DNA from: Oscillospiraceae bacterium
Lineage (GTDB): Bacteria > Bacillota > Clostridia > Oscillospirales > Oscillospiraceae
DNA length: 64,000 bases
Reading direction: 5' to 3'
NCBI GenBank assembly: GCA_017398725.1
Contig: JAFQFA010000012.1
Location: 22,892 to 86,891 of the forward strand
Part shown: piece after piece, positions 34,744 through 43,583 of the stretch
Layout of the letters: each line of letters opens with the position of its first letter
How positions within the stretch are numbered: position 1 is the stretch's first letter
Notes under the pieces: model-generated
Told to the model about the DNA's origin: nothing
Database searches by the model: none
The model's input: the letters and a program-made list of their open reading frames with translations, nothing else
Program-made: the position numbers and the translations under genes

Positions 34744-34836
34744 AATCTATACGCACCTTTCCGATGATCTTCTTTCCCTATCATATCACATCGGGAAAGA
34801 AGTGCAATATAAAAAAGCAGGTTGAGGGAAAAGCGG

Positions 34837-35273
34837 TAAAAAAAGAAATGACCCTTGACTGTGTTCCTTCCGAACGACAGTCAAGGGTCATTTCTGTTCA
34901 CTCTTGATATCTAACATCTTTGGTTAACCTCTCTTTCTACAGTATTGACGATCCTTCCGCATCTTCATCTTTTCCGCATCACAACAAGTCAGATTTTTCA
35001 TTTCTCATGAGCGAGAAGTGCTTCTGTGTGGGTAGCTATTGCGGTGTGGCTCGTCAGGATGTTCCAGCATTTTTATCGGTTGTCGAAATTCGCATCCGCC
35101 CATAGTGTTTCGGATCGACTTTCAAATTCTACTGAACTGCGTTTTGAATCTTCTTGAAATCTTTACGAATGTTACTTCTTACGGTTTCCATTTATATTTT
35201 CATTTCAAGATGCGTCCGAACCCCGATTCTTTTATGCTGGTGTTTTAGCTGTACATTGGTATCACCTCTTTGT
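34837..35273 (-). ncRNA. Candidate non-coding RNA or small-peptide transcript of unknown class
   Basis: A minus-strand promoter (35280-35308) and a very strong terminator (34844-34895) bracket about 430 bp with no plausible protein gene. The stretch is visibly more AT-rich than its neighbours. I found no signature of RNase P RNA, tmRNA, SRP RNA or a known riboswitch. Short minus-strand frames exist: a 20-codon frame starting METVRSNIRKDF, a 25-codon frame starting MKNLTCCDAEKM, and a 9-codon MLDIKSEQK with GAGAGG upstream and its stop in the terminator stem. It could be an untypical RNA, a leader of tiny peptides, or the scar of a lost gene. Confidence 0.4.
34844..34895 (-). terminator. Strong minus-strand terminator
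   Basis: A perfect 19-bp stem (34844-34862 with 34877-34895) is followed on the minus strand by CTTTTTTTACC. No protein gene ends here. Confidence 0.8.
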
Positions 35274-35279
35274 GTCTAT

Positions 35280-35308
35280 AAAATATCACAAAAAAATAAA
35301 GAAATCAA
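35280..35308 (-). promoter_or_regulatory. Minus-strand promoter of the candidate RNA
   Basis: On the minus strand TTGATT (35308-35303), 17 bp, TATTTT (35285-35280). GAGGTGATACC follows shortly after, ahead of a three-codon frame. Confidence 0.5.
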
Positions 35309-35383
35309 TATGTAAAGTTGTATAAAATGCACCAAAAGAAATGGTGCAAATGGGAGAAATCCGGTTTGAAGAGCAAAAAACCG

Positions 35384-35413
35384 TTGACAATGGCAGTTTT
35401 TATTTGATATACT
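35384..35413 (+). promoter_or_regulatory. Promoter of the YgjP-type protease gene
   Basis: Perfect TTGACA (35384-35389), 18 bp, TATACT (35408-35413). It is divergent from the candidate RNA promoter. Confidence 0.75.
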
Positions 35414-35465
35414 AATCGTGTTGGGGCGCTCGCAAGAGTGCCCGATTTTTATTGGGGGGTGCTTT

Positions 35466-35990
35466 ATGGAATATCAGCTGATCCGCAGCCGGCGCAAAAC
35501 AGTGGCAATTCAGATTATCCGGGATGCGGTGATTGTCCGCGCACCTTTGAATATGCCAACGGCTGCGATCAATGCCTTTGTGAAAAGTAAGCAGGCGTGG
35601 ATCAAAAAGCAGCTGTCCATGCAGACCCGGCTTCCGGCTTTTACACCGGAGGAACTGGCATTTTTCACCCAGCAGGCAAAGCAGGATCTCCCGGCAAGAG
35701 TCGCCCGGTTTGCGCCTGCGCTGGGGGTAGCCTACGGCGCGATTACGGTGCGCCATCAAAAGACCCGATGGGGCAGCTGCAGTGGAAAAAAGAATTTGAG
35801 TTTTAATTGTCTTCTGATGCTGGCTCCGGAACGGGTCCGGGATTATGTGGTGATCCACGAGCTGTGCCACTTAAGAGAAATGAACCATTCCGGCCGGTTC
35901 TGGGCGTTGGTAGAAAACGCAATGCCCGATTATCATGAATCCCGCCGCTGGCTCCGCACCCAAGGCAAGGCGTTGATCGAGAGATTGTAA
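35466..35990 (+). CDS. YgjP/SprT-like (M48-type) metalloprotease domain protein
   Basis: The 174-residue protein has the zinc motif HELCHLREMNH, an HExxH with third ligand His141 (His131, His135). TRWGSCSGKKNLSFN and PERVRDYVVIHE are conserved in the YgjP family (DUF45). No signal or membrane segment is seen, so it should be cytosolic. The physiological substrate is unknown. The ATG at 35466 follows a GGGGGG tract; the frame is open 16 codons further back. Confidence 0.85.
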   Translation: MEYQLIRSRRKTVAIQIIRDAVIVRAPLNMPTAAINAFVKSKQAWIKKQLSMQTRLPAFTPEELAFFTQQAKQDLPARVARFAPALGVAYGAITVRHQKTRWGSCSGKKNLSFNCLLMLAPERVRDYVVIHELCHLREMNHSGRFWALVENAMPDYHESRRWLRTQGKALIERL

Positions 35991-36024
35991 AAACCGCCCT
36001 CATCGGCTCGATGAAGGCGGTTTT
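35990..36024. terminator. Bidirectional terminator
   Basis: AAAACCGCC-TCATC pairs with GATGA-GGCGGTTTT, followed by GCTTTTTT on the plus strand. Confidence 0.85.
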
Positions 36025-36030
36025 GCTTTT

Positions 36031-37335
36031 TTAGTTCTTTTTCTTGGTCAGGGCGATGGCTGCCACGCAGCAGATCAGCAGCAAATAGGGATAGAACAGA
36101 TACTGCATGATCTGGAAGGCAGACAGGGTCAGACCCAGCTCTGCGGCAGCGGAAATGGCAACCAGCATCTGAGCACCGTAGGGGATCACGCCTTGGAACA
36201 CGCAGGAGAAGGTGTCCAGAATGCAGGCAGACCGCTGGGGAGAAATATCATATTCCTTGCTCATTTCCTTGGCGATGGGGTTTGCCATAACGATGGCAAC
36301 GGTATTGTTGGCGGTGGCAATATCCATGGCGCCTACCAGAAGGCCCATACCGATCTGTCCGCCCTTGTTGCCCCGGAATACCCGGTGGATGAAAGAAAGC
36401 AGCGCATCGAAGCCGCCGTGCTCCCGGATCAGAGCACACAGGGCAGCTACGAGAATTGCTACCATGGCAGTTTCAAACATGCCGGAAGCGCCGTCACCCA
36501 TGCCCTTGAGAAGGGCGGTAAAGCCAACGGCACCGGTAGTCATCATAATAATGGCACCGGAGAGAATGCCAATCATCAGCACAACAAAAACATTAATACC
36601 GATGACGCCGCCGACCAGAACCAGCAGGTAGGGGATGATCTGCAGCAGGGAGTACTGACCTACAACGGGGTTGACTTCCTTGCCCAAAGTCATTAGGACC
36701 ACCAGCACCAACGTGATCAGCGCGGCGGGCAGGGCAATGGCAAAGTTTCCTTTGAACTTATCTTTCATGGCACAGCCTTGACCGTTGCAGGCGGCGATGG
36801 TGGTATCGGAAATGAAGGACAGATTGTCGCCGAACATGGCGCCGCCTACCACAGTGCCTACACACAGGGCGGCTTCAAAACCGGTAGCTTGCGCAACCTC
36901 TACGGCAATAGGGGTGATCAGGGTGATGGTGCCCACAGAAGTACCCATAGCCAGAGAAACAAAGCAGGCGACAATGAACAGAACAGCCACGGAGAATTGG
37001 GGCGGTACGACGCTGAGCATGAAGTAAGCCACACTTTGGGCAGAAGACCGACCCACCACACCAACAAAAGCGCCGGCAACCAAGAAGATCAGCAGCATGG
37101 TGATAATGTTCTTATCGCCCACGCCCTGTCCCATGATCTCCAGTTTCTTATCGAAATTGATCTTGCGGTTTTGCAGGCAGGCAACCAAGATGGCCGCCAG
37201 AAACGCAATGATGATGGGAATGTTATAAAAACCCATAGGGATCTTCATTGCGTATTCAAAAATCAGGCCCAAGCCAAGATACAGGGCCAGAAATACGCCG
37301 ATGGGAAGCAGCGCAGCGGGATTTCCTTTTTTCAT
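36031..37335 (-). CDS. NhaC-family Na+/H+ antiporter
   Basis: The 434-residue membrane protein has about eleven to twelve spans. VSLAMGTSVGTITLITPIA and GGAMFGDNLSFISDTT are the hallmark half-helix motifs of the NhaC/ArsB-NhaD-like superfamily. Relatives exchange Na+ for H+, or malate and lactate in MleN-like members, so the substrate is not certain. The start follows GAGGAGAG. The gene is monocistronic. Confidence 0.87.
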   Translation of the reverse strand: MKKGNPAALLPIGVFLALYLGLGLIFEYAMKIPMGFYNIPIIIAFLAAILVACLQNRKINFDKKLEIMGQGVGDKNIITMLLIFLVAGAFVGVVGRSSAQSVAYFMLSVVPPQFSVAVLFIVACFVSLAMGTSVGTITLITPIAVEVAQATGFEAALCVGTVVGGAMFGDNLSFISDTTIAACNGQGCAMKDKFKGNFAIALPAALITLVLVVLMTLGKEVNPVVGQYSLLQIIPYLLVLVGGVIGINVFVVLMIGILSGAIIMMTTGAVGFTALLKGMGDGASGMFETAMVAILVAALCALIREHGGFDALLSFIHRVFRGNKGGQIGMGLLVGAMDIATANNTVAIVMANPIAKEMSKEYDISPQRSACILDTFSCVFQGVIPYGAQMLVAISAAAELGLTLSAFQIMQYLFYPYLLLICCVAAIALTKKKN

Positions 37336-37428
37336 AGTCTCTCTCCTCTATATACAAATAATATGCCTTATGTTAGCAGATGAAGCGATGGATTTCAACA
37401 AAAATCTTCCCCGAATTTTTGATAACCC

Positions 37429-37456
37429 TTGCAAAAATTCGATAGCCTGCTAAAAT
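37429..37456 (+). promoter_or_regulatory. Promoter of the MATE transporter gene
   Basis: TTGCAA (37429-37434), 16 bp, TAAAAT (37451-37456). Confidence 0.5.
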
Positions 37457-37481
37457 AACAGAAATGACAGGAGGAATCGAG

Positions 37482-38855
37482 ATGTCCGCACCCAAACGTA
37501 TCGCAAAAGACCTGACCCGGGGCAGTATCCCTAAGCAACTTTTGTTGCTGACATTGCCGTTTATGGCATCGAATGCTTTGCAGGTGCTTTACAGCACCAT
37601 TGATATGATGGTGGTGGGTCACTATGTTGGCACACCCGGCCTTTCCGCGGTTTCCCAAAGCAGCCAGATCCTGAACTTTGCCACAATGATCTGCTTTGGT
37701 TTTTCCAACGCCGGTCAGGTGCTGATCGCCCAAGCCTTGGGCGCAGGGAAGAAAAAGGAAATGAACCGGGTCATCGGTACCATGTTTTCTCTTTTGGTGA
37801 TCTTGGCGCTGGTGCTGTCCGGTGTGGTTCTAAGTTTACGGCATTGGATCATGGATGTGATGCATATGCCGGTGGAATCAGAAGCTTATGCGCTGGATTA
37901 TCTGATTATCTGCGGCGCCGGCTTGGTATTTACCGCCGGCTATAACATGGTTTCCGCGGTGCTGCGGGGCATGGGCGACTCCAAACGGCCCTTCCTGTTT
38001 ATCGGCATTGCCTCAGCGGTGAATTTGGTGCTGGACCTTTTGTTTACCGGGTTGTTCCGCTGGGAGGTGGCCGGTGCTGCATGGGCGACCATTATCGGTC
38101 AGGCGGTATCGTTCCTGTTTTCTGTTTTCTATTTAATGCGCCGTAAAGAGGCCTTTGGTTTTGATTTCAAAAAGGAAAGCTTCCGGATCGACGGCCACTA
38201 TACCAAGATGATCGCCGCGCTGGGCGCGCCCATGGCCATCCAGTCCGGCTGTATCAACCTGTCCATGCTCTATGTGAATTCCCTGATCAACAGCATCGAT
38301 GTGGTGGCTTCCGCTACCTTCGGTGTCGGCGGACGGATCGACGATATTATCAATAAGATCTCCCAAGGTATCCAGTTTGCGACCCTGCCTATGATCAGTC
38401 AGAATATTGCTGCCGGTAAAAAGGACCGGGCGGTACGCACAGTCCATTGGTCTTGGATCTATTCCGGAATTCTGACGGCAGTGTGTATGATCGTATATGT
38501 GCTCTTTGGTAAAGAGCTGTTTATGATGTTCTCCGATGATCCGTTGGTCCACGAGCAGTCCGGTGACTTTGTCCGGGCGATCCTGTGGATGTTCCCGGCA
38601 CTGGCGGTGATGCGGGGCAGCGGTGCGTTTATTCAGGGAATCGGCAATGCCAAGCTTAGCATGGTGCTGGCGCTGCTGGACGGCGTGGTGCTGCGTATCG
38701 GGCTGAGCTGGCTGCTGGGTATTGCTATGGGCTTAGGCTTTTACGGCTTTGTGCTGGGCTACGGCTTGGCGGCCTACGGCTGCGCCATCCCCGGTATGAT
38801 CTATTTCCTTTCCGGTATTTGGAAAAAACGCCGTACCTTAGCAGACGAAATGTAA
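37482..38855 (+). CDS. MATE-family efflux transporter
   Basis: The 457-residue protein has about twelve membrane spans in two six-helix MatE repeats (about 15-180 and 235-400). LPFMASNALQVLYSTIDMMV opens the first repeat and AMAIQSGCINLSMLYVNSLI the second. MATE pumps export cationic drugs or metabolites with Na+ or H+. The ATG at 37482 follows AGGAGGAAT. The MBL hydrolase begins 24 bases downstream, so the two are probably co-transcribed. Confidence 0.92.
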   Translation: MSAPKRIAKDLTRGSIPKQLLLLTLPFMASNALQVLYSTIDMMVVGHYVGTPGLSAVSQSSQILNFATMICFGFSNAGQVLIAQALGAGKKKEMNRVIGTMFSLLVILALVLSGVVLSLRHWIMDVMHMPVESEAYALDYLIICGAGLVFTAGYNMVSAVLRGMGDSKRPFLFIGIASAVNLVLDLLFTGLFRWEVAGAAWATIIGQAVSFLFSVFYLMRRKEAFGFDFKKESFRIDGHYTKMIAALGAPMAIQSGCINLSMLYVNSLINSIDVVASATFGVGGRIDDIINKISQGIQFATLPMISQNIAAGKKDRAVRTVHWSWIYSGILTAVCMIVYVLFGKELFMMFSDDPLVHEQSGDFVRAILWMFPALAVMRGSGAFIQGIGNAKLSMVLALLDGVVLRIGLSWLLGIAMGLGFYGFVLGYGLAAYGCAIPGMIYFLSGIWKKRRTLADEM

Positions 38856-38879
38856 GGACTCGAATTTGAAAGGATTATT

Positions 38880-39671
38880 ATGAAACTGATCACTTTGATG
38901 GAAAATACCGCCAGCCGGGAAGACTTGGGTTTTGAGCACGGCTTGAGTCTTTATATCGAGGCCTGCGGAAAGAAGATCCTGTTTGACGCAGGGCAAAGCG
39001 GTGCTTTTGCCGATAACGCCGAAAAACTGGGTGTAGATTTGAAAGCAATTGACCTTGCCGTACTTTCCCACGGACACTATGACCACAGCGGCGGTTTGAT
39101 GCGCTTTTTGCAGATCAACGAAACCGCCAAGGTTTATGTACATAAGGATGCATTCTCCCCCCATTTTAACAGTACCGGTGCCTACATCGGTCCGGACCCG
39201 ACGCTGTTGGATACCGGACGGGTGATCTTCAATCCCGGTACATTTGCACTGGGGGAAGGGCTGGTCCTTACGGACTTTTTTGGTGCGCCCAGCGATTATC
39301 CGCTGGATAGCGCCGGTTTGCTGATGGAGCAGGCCGGGCAGAAACTGCCGGAGGATTTTCGCCATGAGCAATATCTGATGATCCGGGAAGGGAAAACGCG
39401 CATCTGCATCAGCGGCTGTTCCCACAAGGGGATTCTGAATATTACAAAATGGGCGCAGCCGGATGTGCTGATCGGCGGCTTCCATTTTATGAATATCGAC
39501 CCGCAAGGGCCGGAGAAGGAACGGCTGGATGAAGCGGCACAGGTGCTGCTGGAAAGCAAGGCGGTATTCTATACCGGCCATTGCACCGGCGCAGCCCCAT
39601 ACGAATATTTGAAAAACCGGATGGGTGACCGGCTGCACTATATCAGCACCGGCACGGAGATGGAAATATAA
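38880..39671 (+). CDS. MBL-fold metallo-hydrolase (dihydropterin-phosphate synthase-related)
   Basis: The 263-residue enzyme shows VLSHGHYDHSGG (the HxHxDH zinc motif), SGCSHKGILN and TGHCTG (further His ligands). This pattern matches the MBL group named after 7,8-dihydropterin-6-methyl-4-(ribofuranosyl)aminobenzene-5'-phosphate synthase, usually of unknown substrate in bacteria. The start lies 24 bp behind the MATE gene, preceded by AAAGGA. Confidence 0.85.
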   Translation: MKLITLMENTASREDLGFEHGLSLYIEACGKKILFDAGQSGAFADNAEKLGVDLKAIDLAVLSHGHYDHSGGLMRFLQINETAKVYVHKDAFSPHFNSTGAYIGPDPTLLDTGRVIFNPGTFALGEGLVLTDFFGAPSDYPLDSAGLLMEQAGQKLPEDFRHEQYLMIREGKTRICISGCSHKGILNITKWAQPDVLIGGFHFMNIDPQGPEKERLDEAAQVLLESKAVFYTGHCTGAAPYEYLKNRMGDRLHYISTGTEMEI

Positions 39672-39680
39672 ATCAGAATT

Positions 39681-39718
39681 AAAACGGTGCGCAAGTTTTC
39701 CAGCTTGCGCACCGTTTT
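39681..39718. terminator. Bidirectional terminator
   Basis: A perfect 15-bp stem (AAAACGGTGCGCAAG with its complement) between the converging MBL and glyA genes. Confidence 0.9.
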
Positions 39719-39722
39719 GCAA

Positions 39723-40976
39723 TTACATATACATGGGGAACTTTTTGCAGATATCGGCAACGGCAGCTTTTACCTCAAGCTGGGTGTTTTCGAAATCCTT
39801 TGCAGTCAGCGCCAGCAGGTGCGCAATTTGCTTCATCTCTTCTGCCCCCAGACCGCGGGTTGTCATGGCCGCAGTACCTACCCGTACACCGCTGGTGACA
39901 GAGGGCTTTTCCGGATCGCCGGGGATGGCGTTTTTGTTGATGGTAATGTGGTTCTGATCGCACCGCAGCTGCATTTCTTTGCCGGTAATGCCCATAGGCC
40001 GCAGATCAGTCAGCATCAGATGATTGTCTGTGCCGCCGGTGACCAGATCAAAGCCTTCCTCCATTAGACCCTGTGCCAGAACCTTGGCGTTGTCTACGAT
40101 CTTGTGGGCGTAAGCCTTGAAATCGTCGCCCATGGCTTCTTTCAGGCAGACGGCTTTGGCGGCGATCACATGCTCCAACGGACCGCCCTGAATGCCGGGG
40201 AATACGGCGGAGTTGATCTTCTTACCGAATTCCTCTTTGGCGAGGATCATACCGCCCCGAGGACCCCGAAGGGTTTTGTGGGTGGTAGTGGTTACGATGT
40301 CGGCGTAGGGTACGGGACTCATGTGAGCACCGCCGGCCACCAGACCGGCAATGTGCGCCATATCCACCATGAAAATAGCGCCGGCTTCGTGGGCGATATC
40401 TGCAAACAGCTTAAAGTCAATAGCGCGGGGATAGGCGGATGCGCCGGCGATCAGAAGCTTGGGGCGGTTTTTCAGCGCCAGATCCCGGATCTGATCGTAG
40501 TCAATGAGGCCGGTTTCGTGATTGACATCGTAGGAAACTACATTGTAGTACTTACCGGAAATGTTGGCAGGGCTGCCATGGGTCAGGTGACCGCCGTTGG
40601 CAAGGCTCATACCCATCAGCGTATCGCCGGGCTGCAGAAGCGCCACCTCCACTGCCAGATTTGCCTGCGCGCCGGAGTGAGGCTGCACATTGGCAAATTC
40701 TGCGCCGAACAGATCCTTTGCCCGCTGGATGCAAAGGCTTTCCACCTCATCCACATGGTCACAGCCGCCGTAATACCGGGCGCCGGGCAGACCCTCGGCA
40801 TATTTGTTGGTCAGAACAGAGCCCATTGCCGCCATAACGGCAGGGGAACAGAAGTTTTCCGATGCGATCAGCTCCAGACCGTATTTTTGCCGGTCAAATT
40901 CCCGGTCCATCATTTTTGCCAGCTCCGGGTCCTGTTTTGCGATCAGTTCAATGGATTCCATAGGTTTTCCGTACAT
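39723..40976 (-). CDS. glyA: Serine hydroxymethyltransferase
   Basis: The 417-residue PLP enzyme interconverts serine and glycine, loading tetrahydrofolate with a one-carbon unit. The PLP lysine is in [15 protein letters not shown], the substrate region in [11 protein letters not shown], and [13 protein letters not shown] is typical. Length is normal. The start follows AAAAGGAG. A glycine riboswitch with terminator lies in the leader, so expression should respond to the reaction product. Confidence 0.97.
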   Translation of the reverse strand: MYGKPMESIELIAKQDPELAKMMDREFDRQKYGLELIASENFCSPAVMAAMGSVLTNKYAEGLPGARYYGGCDHVDEVESLCIQRAKDLFGAEFANVQPHSGAQANLAVEVALLQPGDTLMGMSLANGGHLTHGSPANISGKYYNVVSYDVNHETGLIDYDQIRDLALKNRPKLLIAGASAYPRAIDFKLFADIAHEAGAIFMVDMAHIAGLVAGGAHMSPVPYADIVTTTTHKTLRGPRGGMILAKEEFGKKINSAVFPGIQGGPLEHVIAAKAVCLKEAMGDDFKAYAHKIVDNAKVLAQGLMEEGFDLVTGGTDNHLMLTDLRPMGITGKEMQLRCDQNHITINKNAIPGDPEKPSVTSGVRVGTAAMTTRGLGAEEMKQIAHLLALTAKDFENTQLEVKAAVADICKKFPMYM

Positions 40977-41014
40977 GTTTCATTTCTCCTTTTTTTGTTT
41001 CACCAAATAAAAAA

Positions 41015-41035
41015 GGCAGCCCATAATGGACTGCT
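41015..41035 (-). terminator. Riboswitch expression-platform terminator before glyA
   Basis: On the minus strand AGCAGTCCA pairs with TGGGCTGC-T (one G-T pair) and is followed by TTTTTTATTT. It lies between the glycine aptamer and the glyA ribosome site. Confidence 0.8.
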
Positions 41036-41071
41036 CCGGTACGGTAAACCAACGCCATGCGTTTTGTTTAT

Positions 41072-41165
41072 CTCCGTCCGTTTGCCTGAGAGATTCGGCC
41101 GTTTCGACCTTGCACCTTCGGCACACAACTGAATGTGTTCTCCAGAGAGTCCTCCGCAGCCGGTC
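41072..41165 (-). promoter_or_regulatory. Glycine riboswitch (single aptamer)
   Basis: The minus strand carries the conserved glycine-aptamer sequence blocks in order: GGAGGACTCTCTGGAGA, GCCGAAGGTGCAA and ATCTCTCAGGCAAACGGAC. One aptamer is clear and no second aptamer is visible. A small AACGC/GCGTT hairpin (41051-41063) lies between aptamer and terminator and may take part in switching. The controlled gene is glyA. Confidence 0.92.
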
Positions 41166-41315
41166 ATGGTAATTTCCGGCGGCTTCAAAGGATATTATTT
41201 GGTTGTTTGGTGGTATTATACTGCGAAAATTGCGGTTGTCAACCCCTCTTATCGATTTTTTCTATGAATATTCATCAATTCACAAGGGTGGTCTGCGAAA
41301 TTGACAAAATAACCA

Positions 41316-41344
41316 TTGAAATTGAAAACAGTTTCGTGTATAAT
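41316..41344 (+). promoter_or_regulatory. Promoter of the EF-G-like gene
   Basis: TTGAAA (41316-41321), 17 bp, perfect TATAAT (41339-41344). A TTGACA at 41301 is too far upstream to pair with this -10. Confidence 0.7.
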
Positions 41345-41416
41345 GTCCTTATTGTGGGCTTGGCTCACTTATGACCGATGGAGGGCAGCCGCCTTCCCGA
41401 AAGGAGATTCATACAT

Positions 41417-43480
41417 ATGTACACTGCTAATTCTATCCGCAACATCTGCCTGCTTGGCCACAGTGGCAGCGGCAAGTCCGCACTGGCTGAGAGCCTGCTG
41501 TATATGACCGGCGCCATTGACCGGATCGGCAAGAATGCTGACGGCAATACCGTTTGCGACTATGATCCTGAAGAGATCAAGCGCAATATCTCTATTTCCA
41601 CCGCTGTGGTACCTCTTGTGTACAACGGCGTTAAGATCAATATGCTGGATACTCCCGGTGGCTTCGATTTCTCCGGCGCTACCATGGAAGCCCTCCGTGC
41701 TGCGGACGCTGCTATTTTGGTGATCTCCGCCAAGGACGGCATTACCGTCGGTTTTGAGAAGGCATGGAAGTACTGCGAAGCGCGGAATATGCCCCGGTTC
41801 ATTTACATCTCCAAGGTGGATGAAGAAAACTCCGACTATAACGCCACCTTCAATGCCCTCCGTGAGAAGTATGGCAACAAGGTCGCTCCTGTCGTGGTTC
41901 CCATTTGGGACGGCAACCGTAAGGTCACCGGCATCATCGATGTGCTCAACAAGCGCGCTTACGAGATGCAGAATCTGAAGCGAGTGGAGATCGAAGTTCC
42001 CGAAGGCAAGGAAGATGTCATTACCGAGTTTAACGATGCTTTGAAGGAATCCGTTGCTGAGACCAGCGAAGAGTTCATGGATAAGTTCTTCGGCGGTGAG
42101 GACTTCACCTACGCCGAAATGATCAAGGGTATGCACAAAGGCGTGATCGACCACACGCTGTATCCCGTTCTGTGCGGCTCCGGCGTCAGCTGCTTGGGCA
42201 GCCTGATGCTGATGGATCACATCATTGACCTGCTTCCCAACCCTGTGGAAGGCAACTACCATAAGGCAACACTGGCTGACGGCACCACGGAGGAGTTCGT
42301 GGTATCTCCCGGCGGCGTGCCCTCCGCCTTCGTTTGGAAGACTGTTTCCGACCAGTATGGCAAGTATTCCTTCGTGAAGGTCCTGTCCGGCACCATTACC
42401 TCCGATACCCCGCTGGTGAACGCTCGCACCGGTGAGACCGAGAAGCTGGGCCGCCTGTACACCATGTGCGGCAAGAAGGCTACCGAGGTCAAGGAACTGA
42501 CCTGCGGCGATATTGGCGCCATCGGCAAGATGGATAAGGTCAAGACCGGCGATACCCTGTGCGATGCCCGTAAGGTGGTTTCCTTGAAGGGCATTCCCTA
42601 TGCACCCGCATGCTACTCTATGGCCATTGCACCCAAGGTGAAAGGTCAGGAAGATAAGGTCGGCGCAGGTTTGAACCGTCTGAACGAGGAAGATCCCTCC
42701 TTCACTGTGGTCAACAATGCCGAGACCAAGCAGATTGTTGTTTCCGGCACCGGTGACCAGCATCTGGATGTGCTGGTTTCCAAGCTGAAGAGCCGCTTCG
42801 GCGTGGATGCTGTTCTCAGCCCCGCCAAGGTTGCTTACCGCGAGAAGATCAAGAAGAAGGTGGAGGCCCACGGCCGTCACAAGAAGCAGACCGGCGGCTC
42901 CGGCCAGTTCGGTGATGTTTGGGTCCGCTTCGAGCCGCAGGAAGAGCAGGATGAGCTGATCTTTGCAGAGGAAGTCTTCGGCGGTTCCGTGCCCAAGAAC
43001 TTCTACCCCGCAGTAGAAAAGGGTATTCAGGAAGCAATTCAGAAGGGCCCGCTGGCCGGCTATCCCATGGTCGGTTTGAAGGCAGTTCTGTACGACGGCT
43101 CCTACCATCCTGTTGACTCCAACGAAATGGCATTCAAGCTGGCCGCAATTCTGGCCTTTAAGGAAGCAATGCCCAATGCGATGCCCACCCTGCTGGAGCC
43201 CATTGGCACACTGGCAGTTTCCGTCCCGGAAGCATATGTGGGCGATGTGATGGGTGACCTCAGCAAGCGCCGTGGTCGTCCCATGGGCATGAACCCCGAT
43301 GCTGACGGCAATACTGTGGTGGAAGCGGAAGTTCCCATGGCAGAGATGAGCAGCTACGCCATTGACCTGCGCGCTATGACCCAAGCCCGCGGCTCCTTCA
43401 CACTGGAGTTTGCCCGCTATGAGGAAGTGCCCAAGGCCAACCAGCAAAAGATCATCGACGACGCCCGCAACGAAGACTAA
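41417..43480 (+). CDS. EF-G-like translational GTPase (FusA2-type paralogue)
   Basis: The 687-residue protein has the full EF-G domain order. It differs from canonical EF-G in the GTPase core: the P-loop is GHSGSGKSAL rather than AHIDAGKTT, switch I reads IKRNISIS, and G3 is LDTPGGFDF (residues 77-85), with Gly82 where classical EF-G has the catalytic His. G4 is SKVDEEN in place of NKxD. C-terminal domains include GGSGQFGDVWVRFEP and PMVGLKAVLYDGSYH. It belongs with EF-G-2-type paralogues of uncertain role, perhaps with slow or no GTP turnover. Its codon bias indicates high expression. Confidence 0.85.
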   Translation: MYTANSIRNICLLGHSGSGKSALAESLLYMTGAIDRIGKNADGNTVCDYDPEEIKRNISISTAVVPLVYNGVKINMLDTPGGFDFSGATMEALRAADAAILVISAKDGITVGFEKAWKYCEARNMPRFIYISKVDEENSDYNATFNALREKYGNKVAPVVVPIWDGNRKVTGIIDVLNKRAYEMQNLKRVEIEVPEGKEDVITEFNDALKESVAETSEEFMDKFFGGEDFTYAEMIKGMHKGVIDHTLYPVLCGSGVSCLGSLMLMDHIIDLLPNPVEGNYHKATLADGTTEEFVVSPGGVPSAFVWKTVSDQYGKYSFVKVLSGTITSDTPLVNARTGETEKLGRLYTMCGKKATEVKELTCGDIGAIGKMDKVKTGDTLCDARKVVSLKGIPYAPACYSMAIAPKVKGQEDKVGAGLNRLNEEDPSFTVVNNAETKQIVVSGTGDQHLDVLVSKLKSRFGVDAVLSPAKVAYREKIKKKVEAHGRHKKQTGGSGQFGDVWVRFEPQEEQDELIFAEEVFGGSVPKNFYPAVEKGIQEAIQKGPLAGYPMVGLKAVLYDGSYHPVDSNEMAFKLAAILAFKEAMPNAMPTLLEPIGTLAVSVPEAYVGDVMGDLSKRRGRPMGMNPDADGNTVVEAEVPMAEMSSYAIDLRAMTQARGSFTLEFARYEEVPKANQQKIIDDARNED

Positions 43481-43483
43481 ATA

Positions 43484-43516
43484 AAAACGGTGCAGCCACC
43501 CGGCTGCACCGTTTTT
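43484..43516 (+). terminator. Terminator of the EF-G-like gene
   Basis: A 14-bp perfect stem (AAAACGGTGCAGCC with its complement) followed by TTTTTT. Confidence 0.93.
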
Positions 43517-43583
43517 TCTGTGGAAATCCATGTAAGGATATGTTATGATAAATCTACAAATTCCAAATTAAAGGACAATGCCT

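Noticed and set aside
34900-35280. RNase P RNA, tmRNA or 6S RNA
   Set aside because: None of the conserved signature segments of these RNAs was found, and no CCA-type tRNA-like end is present.
41369-43531. A 720-codon open frame antisense to the EF-G-like gene
   Set aside because: It is a mirror of biased codons, with no homology pattern and no promoter or ribosome site.
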